Positions 18,901 through 28,500 of a stretch of 28,500 nucleotides of DNA are shown here, piece after piece. The position numbers were made by a program, and so were the translations under genes. The stretch's first letter is position 1; every line of letters begins with the position of its first letter. The stretch is taken from assembly GCA_009801015.1 (NCBI GenBank), contig VHZZ01008952.1, positions 26,303 through 54,802 on the forward strand, given 5' to 3'. The notes under the pieces were generated by a model that was given only the letters and a program-made list of their open reading frames with translations, was not told the origin of the DNA and made no database searches. Source of the stretch: Silene noctiflora (Eukaryota; Streptophyta; Magnoliopsida; Caryophyllales; Caryophyllaceae).

Positions 18901-21900
18901 CAGGGTTGGCATTTTTTTTATGCTAGCAACTGAGGGTTCCTTGTCCACTATTGCGCCTTTGTTGTTTCGATAAAAATATTATTTTCCTCTCATATAAAGT
19001 AAAGAAACAATAACGGAAGCACATCTTCTGTTTCATGCTCAGGGGATATTGTACAAATTCAGTTTCTTCAGGCATTATGAGAACTAATTATTCCAACTAT
19101 GCCCCTTCTAAAAGCGCATCAGATTAATCAACTCAGACCAACTTACAAGGATATACCCTCAGATCAATTACCTGTAGCTTGGCAATCAAAGACTTCTTCT
19201 CTTCATCCATTTCTCTAACCTGGATTTTAAGGAAAATAATATATAAAAATTAGTACTCAAAGAAATAGTTTAGCTTTTGGTAGGGAGTTGAAAATAAATT
19301 TGCAAACCTGAGCCCTTAATTTTCTAATTTGAGCTTCTTGAGCAGCTTGCTTCTTTGAGAGCTCTTCCCCTGTAATAGGATCAACAAGGTATTGAGCAGC
19401 AGTTCAGTATAATACACAATAGTGTCACTACGTATAATACACAATAGTGTCACTATGTGACGACTGAACTTTAAAGATCCTTACCTACCATCGCTCTGAA
19501 AAAAGCTACATGAGATAAATCAAGTAAACAACGAAAGGTAATACCTCTCTCATTCTAATCAATAGCTTCTACAATAGAAACTTGGACTTGGCCTTAATGA
19601 GTTTATGTTACTCAGACTCGATTAGAAGCATCTGATACGGGTGAGTGTTTGACATCCGCATGTTAATGTTAAATCTTAATGTTATCGGCTTAAAATCAGG
19701 TGACCACGTGTTATATCCATGTTCCAAGGTCTACACATGGTAATATGAACAACCTGAGTAAAACAGAATATCAACCAGGATGAGTACTATATACTAGTTT
19801 TGCAAAACTGTGCTTGGGTCCAAGGCTTGGAGAGGTAGCAACGATATACTAGTTCGCCGAGACCGCCGAGGGTCAAATGACTTGGGAAACACAGGCCAAA
19901 AAATCTCAAGGTGCCTTAGATGAAACTTGTACAGGAGATGGAGAAGTCATGCTACTGTGCAATTTTCATATATCTTTCTTCTAGTTTCTTTTGTCCTGCC
20001 TTTGCCCCCATTATCTCCAGCTATTACTTGTTTAGTAGTTAGTCATTAAAATTTAAAAAGCGTTGTTACATGAAATTTTATTATGGGAGTACAAATTTGT
20101 TTGTGAACCAATGTGTCTCAAGTTTATGATGCACACCTTTCAAAATCACGAAGTATACTCAACTTCATCTAGTTCTACGCTTTAACTATATTTACAAAAT
20201 TTACCATAAAATAAGAACAGGTACTCATTTAGCTCTCACCCTCAGCCATGACTTGAGTAATGATTTCATCTTTTTCCTTCAGAAGAGCAGCAGCGTCAGT
20301 TCTCTTGTTCTGCTCTCGTCTTAATGTATCTCTTTCCTTGGTAAGAGCATACACCTAAAAGCCAAAGAAGTTTCAAAAAATTACTAAAACAAGAGACTTC
20401 CAGCAAATATAATATGTATTCTTTACACAGATCAAACTATTTGGAAAGACAACTAAATCCTCAGAAATTGTTTACCGGATTCATTATGAATACGCCCTCC
20501 CCAATTCGCGATTCACTCTTATAGAATGTGTGCTATAGGAGTATGTATTTTCAATAAGCGGCAAAATAGAATTCGCTCTTAACAATTCGCGATTCGTAGG
20601 GTACTCGAGTGAATCTGGAGCGAATCTGGTAACCCTGTCAGAACTATATTCAATGTGCCAAATTACATGTGTCGAAATAGGCCACGGTCAAGTAAGAAGA
20701 AGAACCCTTGCTTAGATGGACAAACCTTCATTAAGCTGACCTCTTTCTCCGACATTTTTTTTAAATGGAAGTTAAATTGCTCAAGGTAAAGAATTTGATG
20801 TGCTTGGAAGATAAAAGATATGAGAAAGTGGGCTTAAATGACAAAGAAAGAAATGAATTATACCTTACGTTCAAGAGTTGCAACCCTTTGATGATATTCC
20901 TCACGTAATGACTCAATTTCTGCGTCGTTGGATTTTCTCTGTCATAGATATTAGCGCTTTTTTTAGAAAAGACAAAGGCTCAAAAGCAAAGAGTTTGAAT
21001 TGTAAGACAAAGTGCATTGCACCACAATGACATCACAAAAGTAATGCAGTATTAGAACTGAAATGTGCATTACCACAGAAATGCTCAACTATTAGGATAG
21101 AATGGTACTACAAAATTAATTCAATACAATTTGGTACATCGTATGAAGTGTTATACATTCAAGACAAACAAACTGAGTAAGTACACGACATTACTTGTTT
21201 ACATACACTCTTGCATTTCTCTGGTATACGTCAAACCATATGTTATTTTGACTCTTCATATTACCATGCGTACCAATGTCTATGGCACTCGCACACTTCA
21301 TTTCGAGCCAAAAATATGAGATTTTTCATAAATAGGCAAGCCAGTCACATGGACATATATCCATGCCGGATACTTCCAAGTTCCACCCAGCAAACGAAAA
21401 ACCAAATTACAAGGTCACAGGTCTTAATTGAAAAACATAGCATGTCAATCACAATGCTCCTCTTTCCAAGTGATCCACTGTACCACCAGTCTAGACAGTT
21501 TAAACCAGAAGAAATTATCTCTGCAACTTTGCCCTGAAACAAATTTACTGTTTCTTTCTTGGTCATGTGTGTTTGTGTATGGGACGAAAAGAAGTTCCAA
21601 CGAATGGGGGAAAAGGGAAAGAAATCCTACTCTTCGTGTTCTTAAAAGCCCTATGAAGGAAAGTGAAATGGGGATAAAGTACTGGTGCACATGACTAAAC
21701 GGGGAGAAACTTACCATGAAAACTTTTCTTTTAATCACACTTTCCTTAAATCGGCTAGACATTTAGAATCCTTGTCAGCACATAGCATGGTTGTCATAAA
21801 GATCAACCAGACTCATAGATTAAACAATAAACAGTGGTATTTGCTGGTCGGGGTGATTGGAACCCAAATAAAAAGGGTAACTGATTATTAGTATGAACCT

Positions 21901-24550
21901 CTCTTCCCCAAAATACATGTCATGTACATTATAAAGCAAGCTCTATTATTACCTACATAATATCTATATAGAAAGGACAAAATTGAAAACATTTCGGAAT
22001 AGAAAGGATAAGACAAATAACAGCTTACTCTCAATTCTTCGACAATCGACTTCATTTGTTCGTTTTCGTGCATCAGCCTAGCAATCTCATCCGCTTTGGT
22101 CTGGAGAACAGAAAACAATAACAAAAAGATAACTATAACAGCTAGTCACCCAATAGTGTATAGTAATGAGTAACTTCAACTGTTAAGACTTGTATCAATG
22201 ACAAATTCCATATCATTCCACAAGTGCTGAAAGCATACGTACTTGAGCTTGTCGAGCAGCTCCTTGCAATGCAGCTTCCATCATTTTCAACTCCTTTCTA
22301 ACCTTGTCTAGCTCAAGGGCAGCATGTGCCGAGTCAGAAGCATCGAATGTGGGGCTAAGTCTATCATCCTTCCCATGAGCTACATCTTTGCCAGGTGGCT
22401 TCGTCTCTTCAATCTTTTCATCATTCTCCTGACTTACTTCATTAGAAACAATCTCATTATCATGAACATTAGAAAGTTCAGTCAGCAAGGTATGGTTTTG
22501 GGACTCAGTAGGGATGCCAGATTCAACAATAACAGCAGCAACATCACTGGTCTCAGAATCCTCAATCTGATTGCCAGTCTTGTCATCACTTGGCCCTTCC
22601 ACTGTCAGAGTGGAGCCCACAGTTGACTCTTGCATGGTTTCTTGCACATCTAACTCATTGCTCACTTCCCTAGTAATAACATTATGAGTATGTTCTTCAC
22701 CTATGTGATTAGCCTGCACCTTGGTTTCATATGACTCTTGTTCTTCTGAAAATCTCATATCAGCCTGCTCCTTGTTATAGGACTCCTCTGATGACTCCAT
22801 TGTCACGGCATCTTGACTTGTGGATTCTGGTGAGTCATCAGGCTGTTGTGCATCGGATTTGGCCTCACTAGAGTCCTTAATTGCAAAACTAGCTTCCTCC
22901 ACAGTTTCAGAGTCAACATGATCCTTTTGTNCTTTTAAATCCTTATCTACTTCAAGAGGCAAAAGTTTCTCGGTTGCAGGGTTCCCATCATCATCAACTA
23001 CATCATCTTTCTGCCCATCAACAGAAGATGGGCCCTCAGTGGTTTCCGATTTTACTGGCAAATCATCGTTGGTTTTGCTTAGTTCATCATCTTGGGGGCT
23101 TTCATTTGCCTTTGATTCATCTTCACTCTCCTCTTCTTTTTGCCCCATAAATGCCATAACAGGATCAAATAGCGCATTCCTGCTAGTAGAGGTCCGCTGT
23201 CCAGAAGCTGATACATGCAATTCAGCAGAAATAGATCAGAAAATGACAACTAGGATTTGCATCTCCAACCATCATCCTATGAAGAGTCAAGACGAATGTT
23301 CAAATGTTGGATTCCAAAGGTATAGTGTCATATGCTTGGGAGTTTTGATAATAGAGCTTCACCCAAGCGAGTAGCATTCAGGCAAAATGACAGTCGGGTT
23401 GGCCATTGCGTGAATTAAAATGACAATTAAATAAAATAAAATAAAAACCTCCTTTTGTCTCATCATAACATATTCACAAACAATAGCATTTCCCTGTCCC
23501 TAAAGTCCCAAATATTACAGTCTAATCCTAAGTTCCTAACCTTCAAGCCGTATAACTGCCTATGTTACTCAGCCTCTGTGTCCGGCATGGGCCTTCACGT
23601 GCACGTATGATTATATCTAAGTGTTGGAGTAGCCATGACACAAAATTTGAGACACAGGGACCTTATCCTAGGATGACGATATGGGTACAGGGACACATCT
23701 TTAAAAACACAAAACTAATTTGAAATTTAGAAGTTGTTCGGGACACAAGGCTTAAGATCGTCAAAATATATACTTGGTGATTCATAAAACCAGTCTCTTC
23801 CTTCACATTTGTCATGCAAGCCTCCCCATCTGTTAATGGTAGGAAAAAGTGTAGAACTCAGGTCGGATATGGCCCCACAAGAAAAGAGTCAAAGTAATAA
23901 CAAAAACCACTACTCTATGACGATAGTAACCAGTAAGAATTGTCCTACATGGCACAAGAGAGGTCCAAAGTGTACGCAACCCAACCTCTATCAAGTTAAA
24001 AAGGGCAATGTAGAAGTAAGACAAAGACATCCCCCACCCGCGTTCGACACTCCACCAGACAGCCTGACACTGACCACCTCAATTATCAACCTATCTTTTA
24101 CCACTTCCAAAACAAAACTGGCATTTCTTCTACCGATTGGAAAGACCCACATCTTCACACATTCCCTTACTACTACTACTACTACTACTACTTCTGACTA
24201 TCAACAAAAGCAACCCCAGCTAAAAGAGCCAAACAACAACAAGAAACAAATGAAATAGAATCGAATCGCAACATCTGGCTTATGTTTCTACACATTGTGA
24301 TCTCTACGAGCACAAATATAAAAATCCGGAAGCAAGGATGCAAACTGAATAGAGCATTTTATTATTAAATGATATACAAGTTGCAGAAAAAGAAAATACC
24401 ATCATCAATGGAGGATTGAGAAGAATCTTCTAAACCAAGAGCATTATCAAAATTCTTCTCAATATTTTTGACACTCTCTTGAAGCTTATTAACTGCACCT
24501 GCTAAATCCAAGTTCCCCAAGTTTGACACTCTCGCCCCAAACCAATCCAT
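12997..24550 (-). CDS. GC5: Golgin candidate 5 / TMF-like Golgi tether, 19 coding exons
   Basis: This is a coiled-coil protein of the Golgi rim, homologous to animal TMF/ARA160, which binds Rab6/RABH GTPases. Exons in transcript order: 24550-24400, 23207-22243, 22100-22029, 20938-20864, 20354-20240, 19369-19308, 19219-19172, 18101-17817, 17689-17630, 17372-17289, 17207-17142, 16975-16877, 16333-16115, 16023-15909, 15665-15445, 14580-14521, 14450-14337, 13200-13126, 13032-12997. All junctions are GT-AG and in phase; the product is 973 residues (Arabidopsis GC5 about 956). The N-terminus has [20 protein letters not shown], typical of GC5. Residues about 60-340 are acidic and disordered, encoded mostly by exon 2. 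A TMF DNA-binding-type coiled coil lies around 345-400 ([10 protein letters not shown]), a long coiled coil follows to about 840, and the C-terminal TMF TATA-binding-type domain ends [16 protein letters not shown]. One codon holds an N (22931). The last exon encodes only 11 residues. Confidence 0.95.
13201..14336 (-). other. Golgin intron 17 (1136 bp)
   Basis: It is bounded by GAGGAG/GTATG and TCTTCAG/CTGG on the - strand. About half of it is a 5'-truncated RTE-type LINE (13632-14225); the rest shows nothing recognisable. Confidence 0.8.
13632..14225 (-). pseudogene. RTE-clade LINE fragment, 3' end of the reverse transcriptase ORF
   Basis: The - strand translation gives [70 protein letters not shown] and [14 protein letters not shown] in order. 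This is the conserved C-terminal region of plant RTE-type retrotransposon polymerases. Several in-frame stops (for example TGA for the Trp after SEC) and frameshifts make it dead. The 5' end is missing, as is typical of LINE insertions. The 3' end lies near 13632, followed by a T/G/A-rich tail. It sits within a golgin intron in the same orientation as the gene. Confidence 0.85.
14581..15444 (-). other. Golgin intron 15 (864 bp)
   Basis: Contains a SINE-like repeat (about 15035-15188) and a GC-richer stretch with repeated AAGGC/GCGCAAGG words (14915-14965). A copy of the exon 15 donor sequence lies 49 nt inside the intron. Confidence 0.75.
15035..15188 (-). mobile_element. SINE-like interspersed repeat, copy B
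   Basis: Its reverse complement aligns colinearly with 7065-7203, sharing CAACACAAAGAG, TTGTTTCCGA and GAACTGCATCGA. It has about 10 extra bases near the ATTACTCC block. It lies in golgin intron 15, in the same sense as the gene. Confidence 0.6.
15728..15887. mobile_element. MITE-like element, copy 2, filling golgin intron 14
   Basis: The left end CTACATTACTCTGACTC (15728-15744) and right end GACTCGAAGTAACAC (about 15872-15886) are imperfect inverted repeats related to those at 9511-9655. The body has GAGTGTCGGACATGTGACGC, another mark of the family. It takes up about two thirds of the 243-bp intron 14 and ends about 20 bp from the 5' splice site. Confidence 0.55.
16334..16876 (-). other. 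Golgin intron 12 (543 bp) with a G-rich tract
   Basis: The + strand of 16430-16640 is strongly G-rich, including a run of 12 Gs at 16538-16549 and many GGTGG/GGGG words, so the pre-mRNA is C-rich here. No coding or known repeat is recognised. Confidence 0.7.
17552..17619. repeat. Perfect 34-bp tandem duplication in golgin intron 9
   Basis: 17552-17585 and 17586-17619 are identical and contain AACAGTGAGTGACCAAATAG. The second copy ends 10 bp from the 5' splice site of exon 9. Confidence 0.95.
18102..19171 (-). other. Golgin intron 7 (1070 bp)
   Basis: AT-rich, bounded by CTACAG/GTAATT and GCGTAG/CTTG. I see no gene or recognisable repeat in it. Confidence 0.7.
19407..19455. repeat. Two-copy tandem repeat, 25-bp period
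   Basis: Both units contain GTATAATACACAATAGTGTC: 19407-19430 and 19432-19455 are identical 24-mers, separated by a single C. Confidence 0.9.
19604..19764. mobile_element. Possible decayed MITE-like copy 3
   Basis: The left end TATGTTACTCAGACTCG matches the family seen at 9511 and 15728, and GGTGAGTGTTTGACATCCGC resembles the inner body. The right end is weak (CCTGAGTAAAAC, about 19753-19764). Confidence 0.35.
20355..20863 (-). other. Golgin intron 4 (509 bp) with a possible MITE
   Basis: AATTCGCGATTC occurs twice (20503-20514, 20584-20595). TTTACCGGATTCA (20471) and the inverse of GCGAATCTGGTAACC (about 20620-20634) look like degenerate inverted ends around it. A short DNA-transposon remnant is possible. 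Confidence 0.35.
20939..22028 (-). other. Golgin intron 3 (1090 bp)
   Basis: Bounded by TTGAGA/GTAAGC and TGACAG/AGAAAA. It has several open frames of 60-108 codons on both strands, none with recognisable similarity. I see no known repeat. Confidence 0.65.
23208..24399 (-). other. Golgin intron 1 (1192 bp)
   Basis: Bounded by GATG/GTATTT and ATCAG/CTTCTG. It contains a (TAC)n microsatellite of about eight units (24168-24192) and a short MITE-like remnant (23560-23637). The 149-codon + strand frame at 23809-24258 runs through the microsatellite and is a chance frame. Confidence 0.75.
23560..23637. mobile_element. Possible short MITE-like copy 4
   Basis: CTATGTTACTCAGCCTCTG at the left matches the family end; GTCCGGCATGG follows, and TTGGAGTAGCCATG at the right resembles a decayed GGAGTAACATAG end. 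Confidence 0.35.
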
Positions 24551-24830
24551 ATTGTATTCTTATTCGATCCCTAAATTAATCGGATCATCGGTAAAAACCC
24601 TAAGTTAACGAAAACACAAAATTAAATTATCAAAAAAGGTATGATTATAAAAACAAGTGAATTGAATTAGACGATTATCGATTAGCAGGAATGAATAATT
24701 AAGAAGATCTGATTGGAAAAAAGGAGAATTAAAAACGTACGAAAAAATGGATCTTGGATTTATGATGTGAAAATGAAGAGGGAGGAACAGAGCTGAGGCG
24801 TATCTGTGAACTTGACACCGATCAGGTTGT
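24551..24830 (-). promoter_or_regulatory. Golgin 5' UTR with probable intron
   Basis: Upstream of the ATG, the - strand shows AATTTAG/GGATCG (exon edge at 24570) and TTTTTC/GTACGT (donor at 24740). A 170-bp 5' UTR intron (24571-24740) is therefore likely. The leader above it is pyrimidine-rich (CTGTTCCTCCCTCTTC). No convincing TATA box is seen. Confidence 0.5.
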
Positions 24831-26103
24831 TAATTTAGAGCTTTACACACTAACATTAACATAATAAACATTATTATTATTAATTATTAATGTTCAACAT
24901 AATTTTGGCCAACTTTTTAATTTTTAATAAATCCCACGTTGGAATGAATAGCTCAACTAGTCCTCCTCTTCATTATTAAAAAAAATGGAGTTTATTTTTT
25001 CAATACTTGTTTTACTCACCATAATACTTTTTGTACTAAGCTTTTCATTTGTCTACCACTAACCAAAAAACATCAAATTGAATTTTATCCGTCTTTTCTC
25101 TCGTTGAATTCTTAATTTCATTCAACCTCCTTCAAATTCGTCAATTGTGAATGATTATTTGAGTATAAACATGTATTTAATTCACTAATCCATTATTAAT
25201 AATTAAATTATCTTTATTGTTAATGGAGAGGCATAAGGTAAGTTATGTCTGTCAAGAAGCAAGAGTTTGTGTCTCGGTGGTCGACGGTAATAATTCGGTA
25301 AAATGTTTGCGGGGTTAGAGTGGGGTATACTTGATTTTCTTGCACATAATTGGATGATTTAGGATGGTACCGTATCCAAGTTTCCAAATGAAAAGGTTTT
25401 AACTTTGACTCTGCATAATCAGTAGACGAAACTCCATTTGCATTTGCAACATGAATATCGGGTTGTAGCTTTGGGTTTTATAAGAGGATTATTTTTATGA
25501 AGTTGATGTGTGGTTATGATTGATCAATGGTGGTTTGGCTTTATTAGGATTATTTGGATAATACTAGTGGTGGTTTTGCAGGTTGTATAAAAAAAATTTA
25601 CCATTTGATAAGTTGTATAAGGAAGAAGGTGACTCAAGGAAGAAGAAGGTGACTGAAAGAAAGAAGACCTAAAGAACCCCACTAATATTTACCATTTACC
25701 TATTATAACCAGTCAAATTTTAGGCCGGTGTAGTCTAAGAAAAATGAGTTCAAAGATTGGATTAATATAGGTTAAAGTATAGCTTGGATTAATCTGATAA
25801 GGCGGGGCATAGTTTGGATTATTCTCATCAAATAACCCTTTTGTTTATAAGTTCCTCTCTTTTTCGGAATATCCATTTCTTTTTTCCCATTTTCTCATCC
25901 ATAATTTATTCTCCTATAATAACATGACCTCTTTATTTTTCATTAACACTCTCAATTCTAACATCTAGCTTTTTAATTAGTGGAGTAACTATCTTGATAA
26001 CATTTGAAACCTTTTTATTATTATGAGTGGTCATTTCGATTCAGTGAACAATTTTACTAATATATCATTAGTAATCATTTTGCAACTTTAACATCACCCT
26101 AAC
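24831..26103. other. AT-rich intergenic region upstream of the golgin gene
   Basis: No gene or well-defined element is supported. It contains short local duplications: a GAAGAAGGTGACT word twice near 25622-25655, and an ATAG.TTGGATTA word twice near 25780-25822. Confidence 0.55.
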
Positions 26104-26400
26104 TGTGACACCCGCCTATTTAGGACACAAAAATATAACACAAAAGAGAATAAATGCAGCGGAAATACGAGATTTTAAAAACTTTTAGGAGTCCAAAGCG
26201 AAGCGTCGTCATCATAACTAAAGCGCGAAGTAGATGAAATAGTTAAATTATACAAAACGGAAAAATAAAGAGTGTTGGGGAAAACATATCCCACGAATGA
26301 CAACAACAATAAAAGGTAAGTCCAGTAATCGGAAACTAAGGTCTAGAGGAATACTGCTCGCTAGCCACTGTCTTGCCCCATATAGTCACCAACTAGTACC

Positions 26401-26426
26401 TGTCATTCATGAAAACATGAATGACA
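26401..26426. repeat. Perfect 11-bp hairpin with AAAA loop
   Basis: TGTCATTCATG and CATGAATGACA are exact reverse complements separated by AAAA. It lies about 300 bp from the LTR edge. Confidence 0.95.
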
Positions 26427-26632
26427 CGGTCAGTGGGGAGTAACTCAGGGTCCTCCCAGCCACGATACAATGAAATACACATAGACAACAATATTGATCA
26501 TCATAAGAGACTAATCATACATAAATAAAAGCATTAGCATGTGAGAATTCATAAATGATGAGTAATACAATATAACATGGTATTAACATTGATAAAACGA
26601 ATAATAAACCACATAAAAGGGATCATATCACA

Positions 26633-26659
26633 ACTAGTGGGTTGCATCTCACCACTAGT
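26633..26659. repeat. 8-bp inverted repeat with 11-bp loop in the third LTR
   Basis: ACTAGTGG (26633-26640) and CCACTAGT (26652-26659) are reverse complements. Two further stems are nearby: CGGAAGG/CCTTCCG (26876-26894) and ATGCGG/CCGCAT (26902-26920). Confidence 0.85.
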
Positions 26660-27246
26660 GTCCGATAGGATCAACATATAAGCAAACAAGTGTTCGACTC
26701 AGAGGCTACCTTTAAAGCATGTCCGAACACAACAAACAAAGAACACAATATCCGAGGAAAGACTATCTAACTACACAACGCCATGCAAAGACCCTAACAC
26801 CCTTAGACAGTAACGCAACCCTTGGTAGGATGACTAGCTAGGTACATNCCAGCCTAAGACCTAGATCCAGACTCCCGGAAGGTACTTCCTTCCGATTCGA
26901 CATGCGGCACATCTCCGCATCCAAGACTCGATCTATAAGAACACAAATCGAGTACCCACTCGCCAGTACCGCACGAGTGTGGCGGAAGATCTAAGGTAGT
27001 AGTCAAGCATAGAGGTAGGTCGATATCAATACCATACGGACACGGTTCAAACCCACAAAGGCGTATAATAGCTTATACATGAACGGCATATGACATATCA
27101 TGAATGCATGTGAAACCAACCCAAAGCTCATGATGAAATGTAAACAAATCATATAATTATGTTGAAATGTAAATAAACCATAAACTTAAATCATATTCAT
27201 CATACAATGAGTGAAACGGAGAGAAATAGTGAAGTAGGTACTCGCA

Positions 27247-27672
27247 GCCGGTCTGGGGCACCGACTGCCTGCCAGCCGGCCCAGACCACTTGAACAAGGC
27301 AGAAATTGAAAGACAGGCTCAGTCGGTCGGTGGACCGGCAGCCGGCCCACCGGCTGGGACACAGCATACAAACTCAAAACATATACATTCTGATCTATTC
27401 CCAGCCGGCCCACCGGCTGGGACAACAACCTACTCATATAAGAGCAGTCCATTCTGATGTGTTCCCAGCCGGCCAATAGACCGGCAGCCGGCCCACCGGC
27501 TAGGACAACAATTTAAACCAGTTTTTGACAATAACTTGCAGGTGCTCCTAGCCGGCCGAGGCTGACCGGCAGCTTGCCAACCGGCTAGGATGACATACAT
27601 AGGCAGAACTAAGTTACTTACTGGAGTGCTCCCAGCCGGCCAATGGACCGGTAGCCGGCCCACCGGCTGGGG
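27247..27672. repeat. Array of six GC-rich palindromic units
   Basis: Units built on CCAGCCGG...CCGGCTGG recur with core starts near 27275, 27341, 27404, 27487, 27572 and 27654. The gaps are about 66, 63, 83, 85 and 82 bp. Most units are themselves inverted repeats, for example CCCAGCCGG-CCCA-CCGGCTGGG at 27400-27421. Spacer text also recurs (CATTCTGAT.T.TTCCCAGCC). The GC content is far above the surrounding AT-rich DNA. Confidence 0.85.
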
Positions 27673-28061
27673 CCTCCTGAACACGAATTTCAGCAAACAA
27701 ACCAATATATGATTTTCCGACTCATCTTTTAGCATGCTTGCGGGGCGGTAGACACGTAAAACACGTAATTTCCAGCATCCAGTCTATCCAACATATGACA
27801 AATATACAAGAAATATCATTTCCTTAACACAAATTATGCATCAATCTTCTTATATATGTGAAGGTTAGTGATTCTAACATCCAAAACATGAAATTCAACC
27901 ATCTTTGCAAACTTCATGCTAATTAAACACCAAGAATGATAAACCAAACCTAGCATACAACTAAGTAGCCAAATTAAACAACTTTAATATGTAATTCAAC
28001 TAAATAACTCAATCAAACACCTAAAATCCCAAAGTATCGTCGAGAAACCCATCACGGTTAC

Positions 28062-28133
28062 CTTATGCTTCCTTGTCTTCTTGAAAGTCCTCAACCACAA
28101 AGGAGTCGGCCTCTGGGTCGTCCAAGTCTACCC
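28062..28133 (-). other. Possible 72-bp exon of an LTR leader transcript
   Basis: On the - strand, CACCTAA/GTATGT (28240/28239), TTGTGTTTAG/GGGTAG (28134/28133) and GCATAAG/GTAACC (28062/28061) form donor, acceptor and donor signals around a 106-bp intron-like gap and a 72-bp exon. One frame encodes a short acidic peptide (LDDPEADSFVVEDFQEDKEA) ending in TAA. It could be a non-coding leader exon of the retrotransposon. Confidence 0.35.
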
Positions 28134-28500
28134 CTAAACACAAAACAAAGTTGTTAGAAGAAGAATCCTCCATTAATGGAGAAGAGGAAATCTCGAAATT
28201 ATAGGAAAAAGGGGGAAAAACTGGAACTTCAATACATACTTAGGTGAAGAACGAGAAAAGGAAGAGAATGGCGCGAGAATCGGAAGAAACGGTTAAGAAA
28301 CGAAGATTTTACGGTCGTCTTTAGCTTGGAGGAAAATGTGTAAAAATGGTGTTTCAAGGTTGGAGATGTATGCTGAGATTTGTGTTGGGGAAGATGAAGG
28401 GTTTGTGAGGTGTAGTGGAAAAATAGAGGTCTTTATGGGGCTCAAATCCATTTTGGGCCCAAAACGACTTAAATGAGTCGGGATTCACTAATTTTTACGT

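Larger units (their letters stand above)
19370..20239 (-). other. Golgin intron 5 (870 bp)
   Basis: Contains a 25-bp-period tandem duplication (19407-19455) and a decayed MITE-like sequence starting TATGTTACTCAGACTCG (19604). Nothing else is recognised. Confidence 0.7.
26104..28500 (-). mobile_element. Large LTR-like retrotransposon sequence, open at the window end
   Basis: The left edge TGTGACACCCGCC at 26104 has the form of a plant Ty3/gypsy LTR end (- strand ...GGGTGTCACA). Features near this edge parallel element 2's LTR in the same order: a TGCAGCGGAAATAC block, a GTCAGTGGGG block and a CACTAGTG stem. That suggests - strand orientation. No primer binding site or polypurine tract adjoins the edge, so it is a 3' or solo LTR, or a truncated copy. 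Its other end lies past 28500. No gag or pol coding is visible. It carries several hairpins, an array of GC-rich palindromes and a leader-like spliced segment. One base (26848) is N. Confidence 0.6.

Noticed and set aside
21131-21891. Overlapping frames of 60-108 codons on both strands in golgin intron 3
   Set aside because: No similarity or codon pattern supports them, and they lie between exons whose phases join correctly.
23809-24258. 149-codon open frame on the + strand
   Set aside because: It lies wholly within golgin intron 1, runs through a (TAC)n microsatellite that creates a Thr tract, and has no recognisable domain.
24925-24960. ATCCCACGTTGG sequence resembling ends of plant TRIM/Cassandra-type elements
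   Set aside because: Only a short word matches; no paired LTR, primer site or 5S-like promoter is visible.

Overview
This is plant nuclear DNA, probably from a eudicot. Three intron-containing genes with GT-AG introns match well-known plant proteins, the flanks are full of LTR retrotransposons, LINE fragments and MITE-like repeats, and there is a plant-type tRNA-Thr. The recurring short 'ACTCCGT/ACGGAGT' sequences and the repeat style suggest Caryophyllales (amaranth, spinach, beet or campion relatives), but that placement is inference. Three N bases (1158, 22931, 26848) indicate an assembly with unresolved positions.

Layout. 1-4045 is a nest of transposons: a Ty3/gypsy-type element on the + strand (internal 3' end, polypurine tract and 3' LTR to 2195) sits inside the leader of a related element on the - strand (5' LTR 2437-3757 with a tRNA-Met-type primer binding site). 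That element in turn cuts into a LINE endonuclease fragment. 4046-5540 is AT-rich intergenic DNA. 5639-6728 (+) is a cytosolic type II peroxiredoxin with three exons. A SINE-like repeat lies near 7065-7203 and a tRNA-Thr(AGT) gene at 7293-7366 (-). 7927-11651 (+) is CPSF73-I, the mRNA 3'-end-processing endonuclease, with five coding exons. 12997-24550 (-) is a 19-exon golgin candidate 5 / TMF-like gene, tail to tail with CPSF73-I. From 26104 to the window end is a third, larger, open-ended LTR-like sequence, probably on the - strand, with a GC-rich palindrome array.

The three genes do unrelated housekeeping work (peroxide reduction, pre-mRNA cleavage, Golgi tethering), so this is not a cluster. 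I reconstructed all exon junctions by hand: phases are consistent across every intron, and the products are 163, 697 and 973 residues, close to their family lengths.

I saw no clear sign of a new gene system. The most interesting structure is in the repeats: two diverged LTRs keep five 12-bp palindromes at alternating 19/21-bp spacing (about two helical turns) just upstream of a TATA-like box; the third LTR has an unrelated GC-rich palindrome array; and a perfect 23-bp inverted repeat lies just downstream of the gene for the polyadenylation nuclease.
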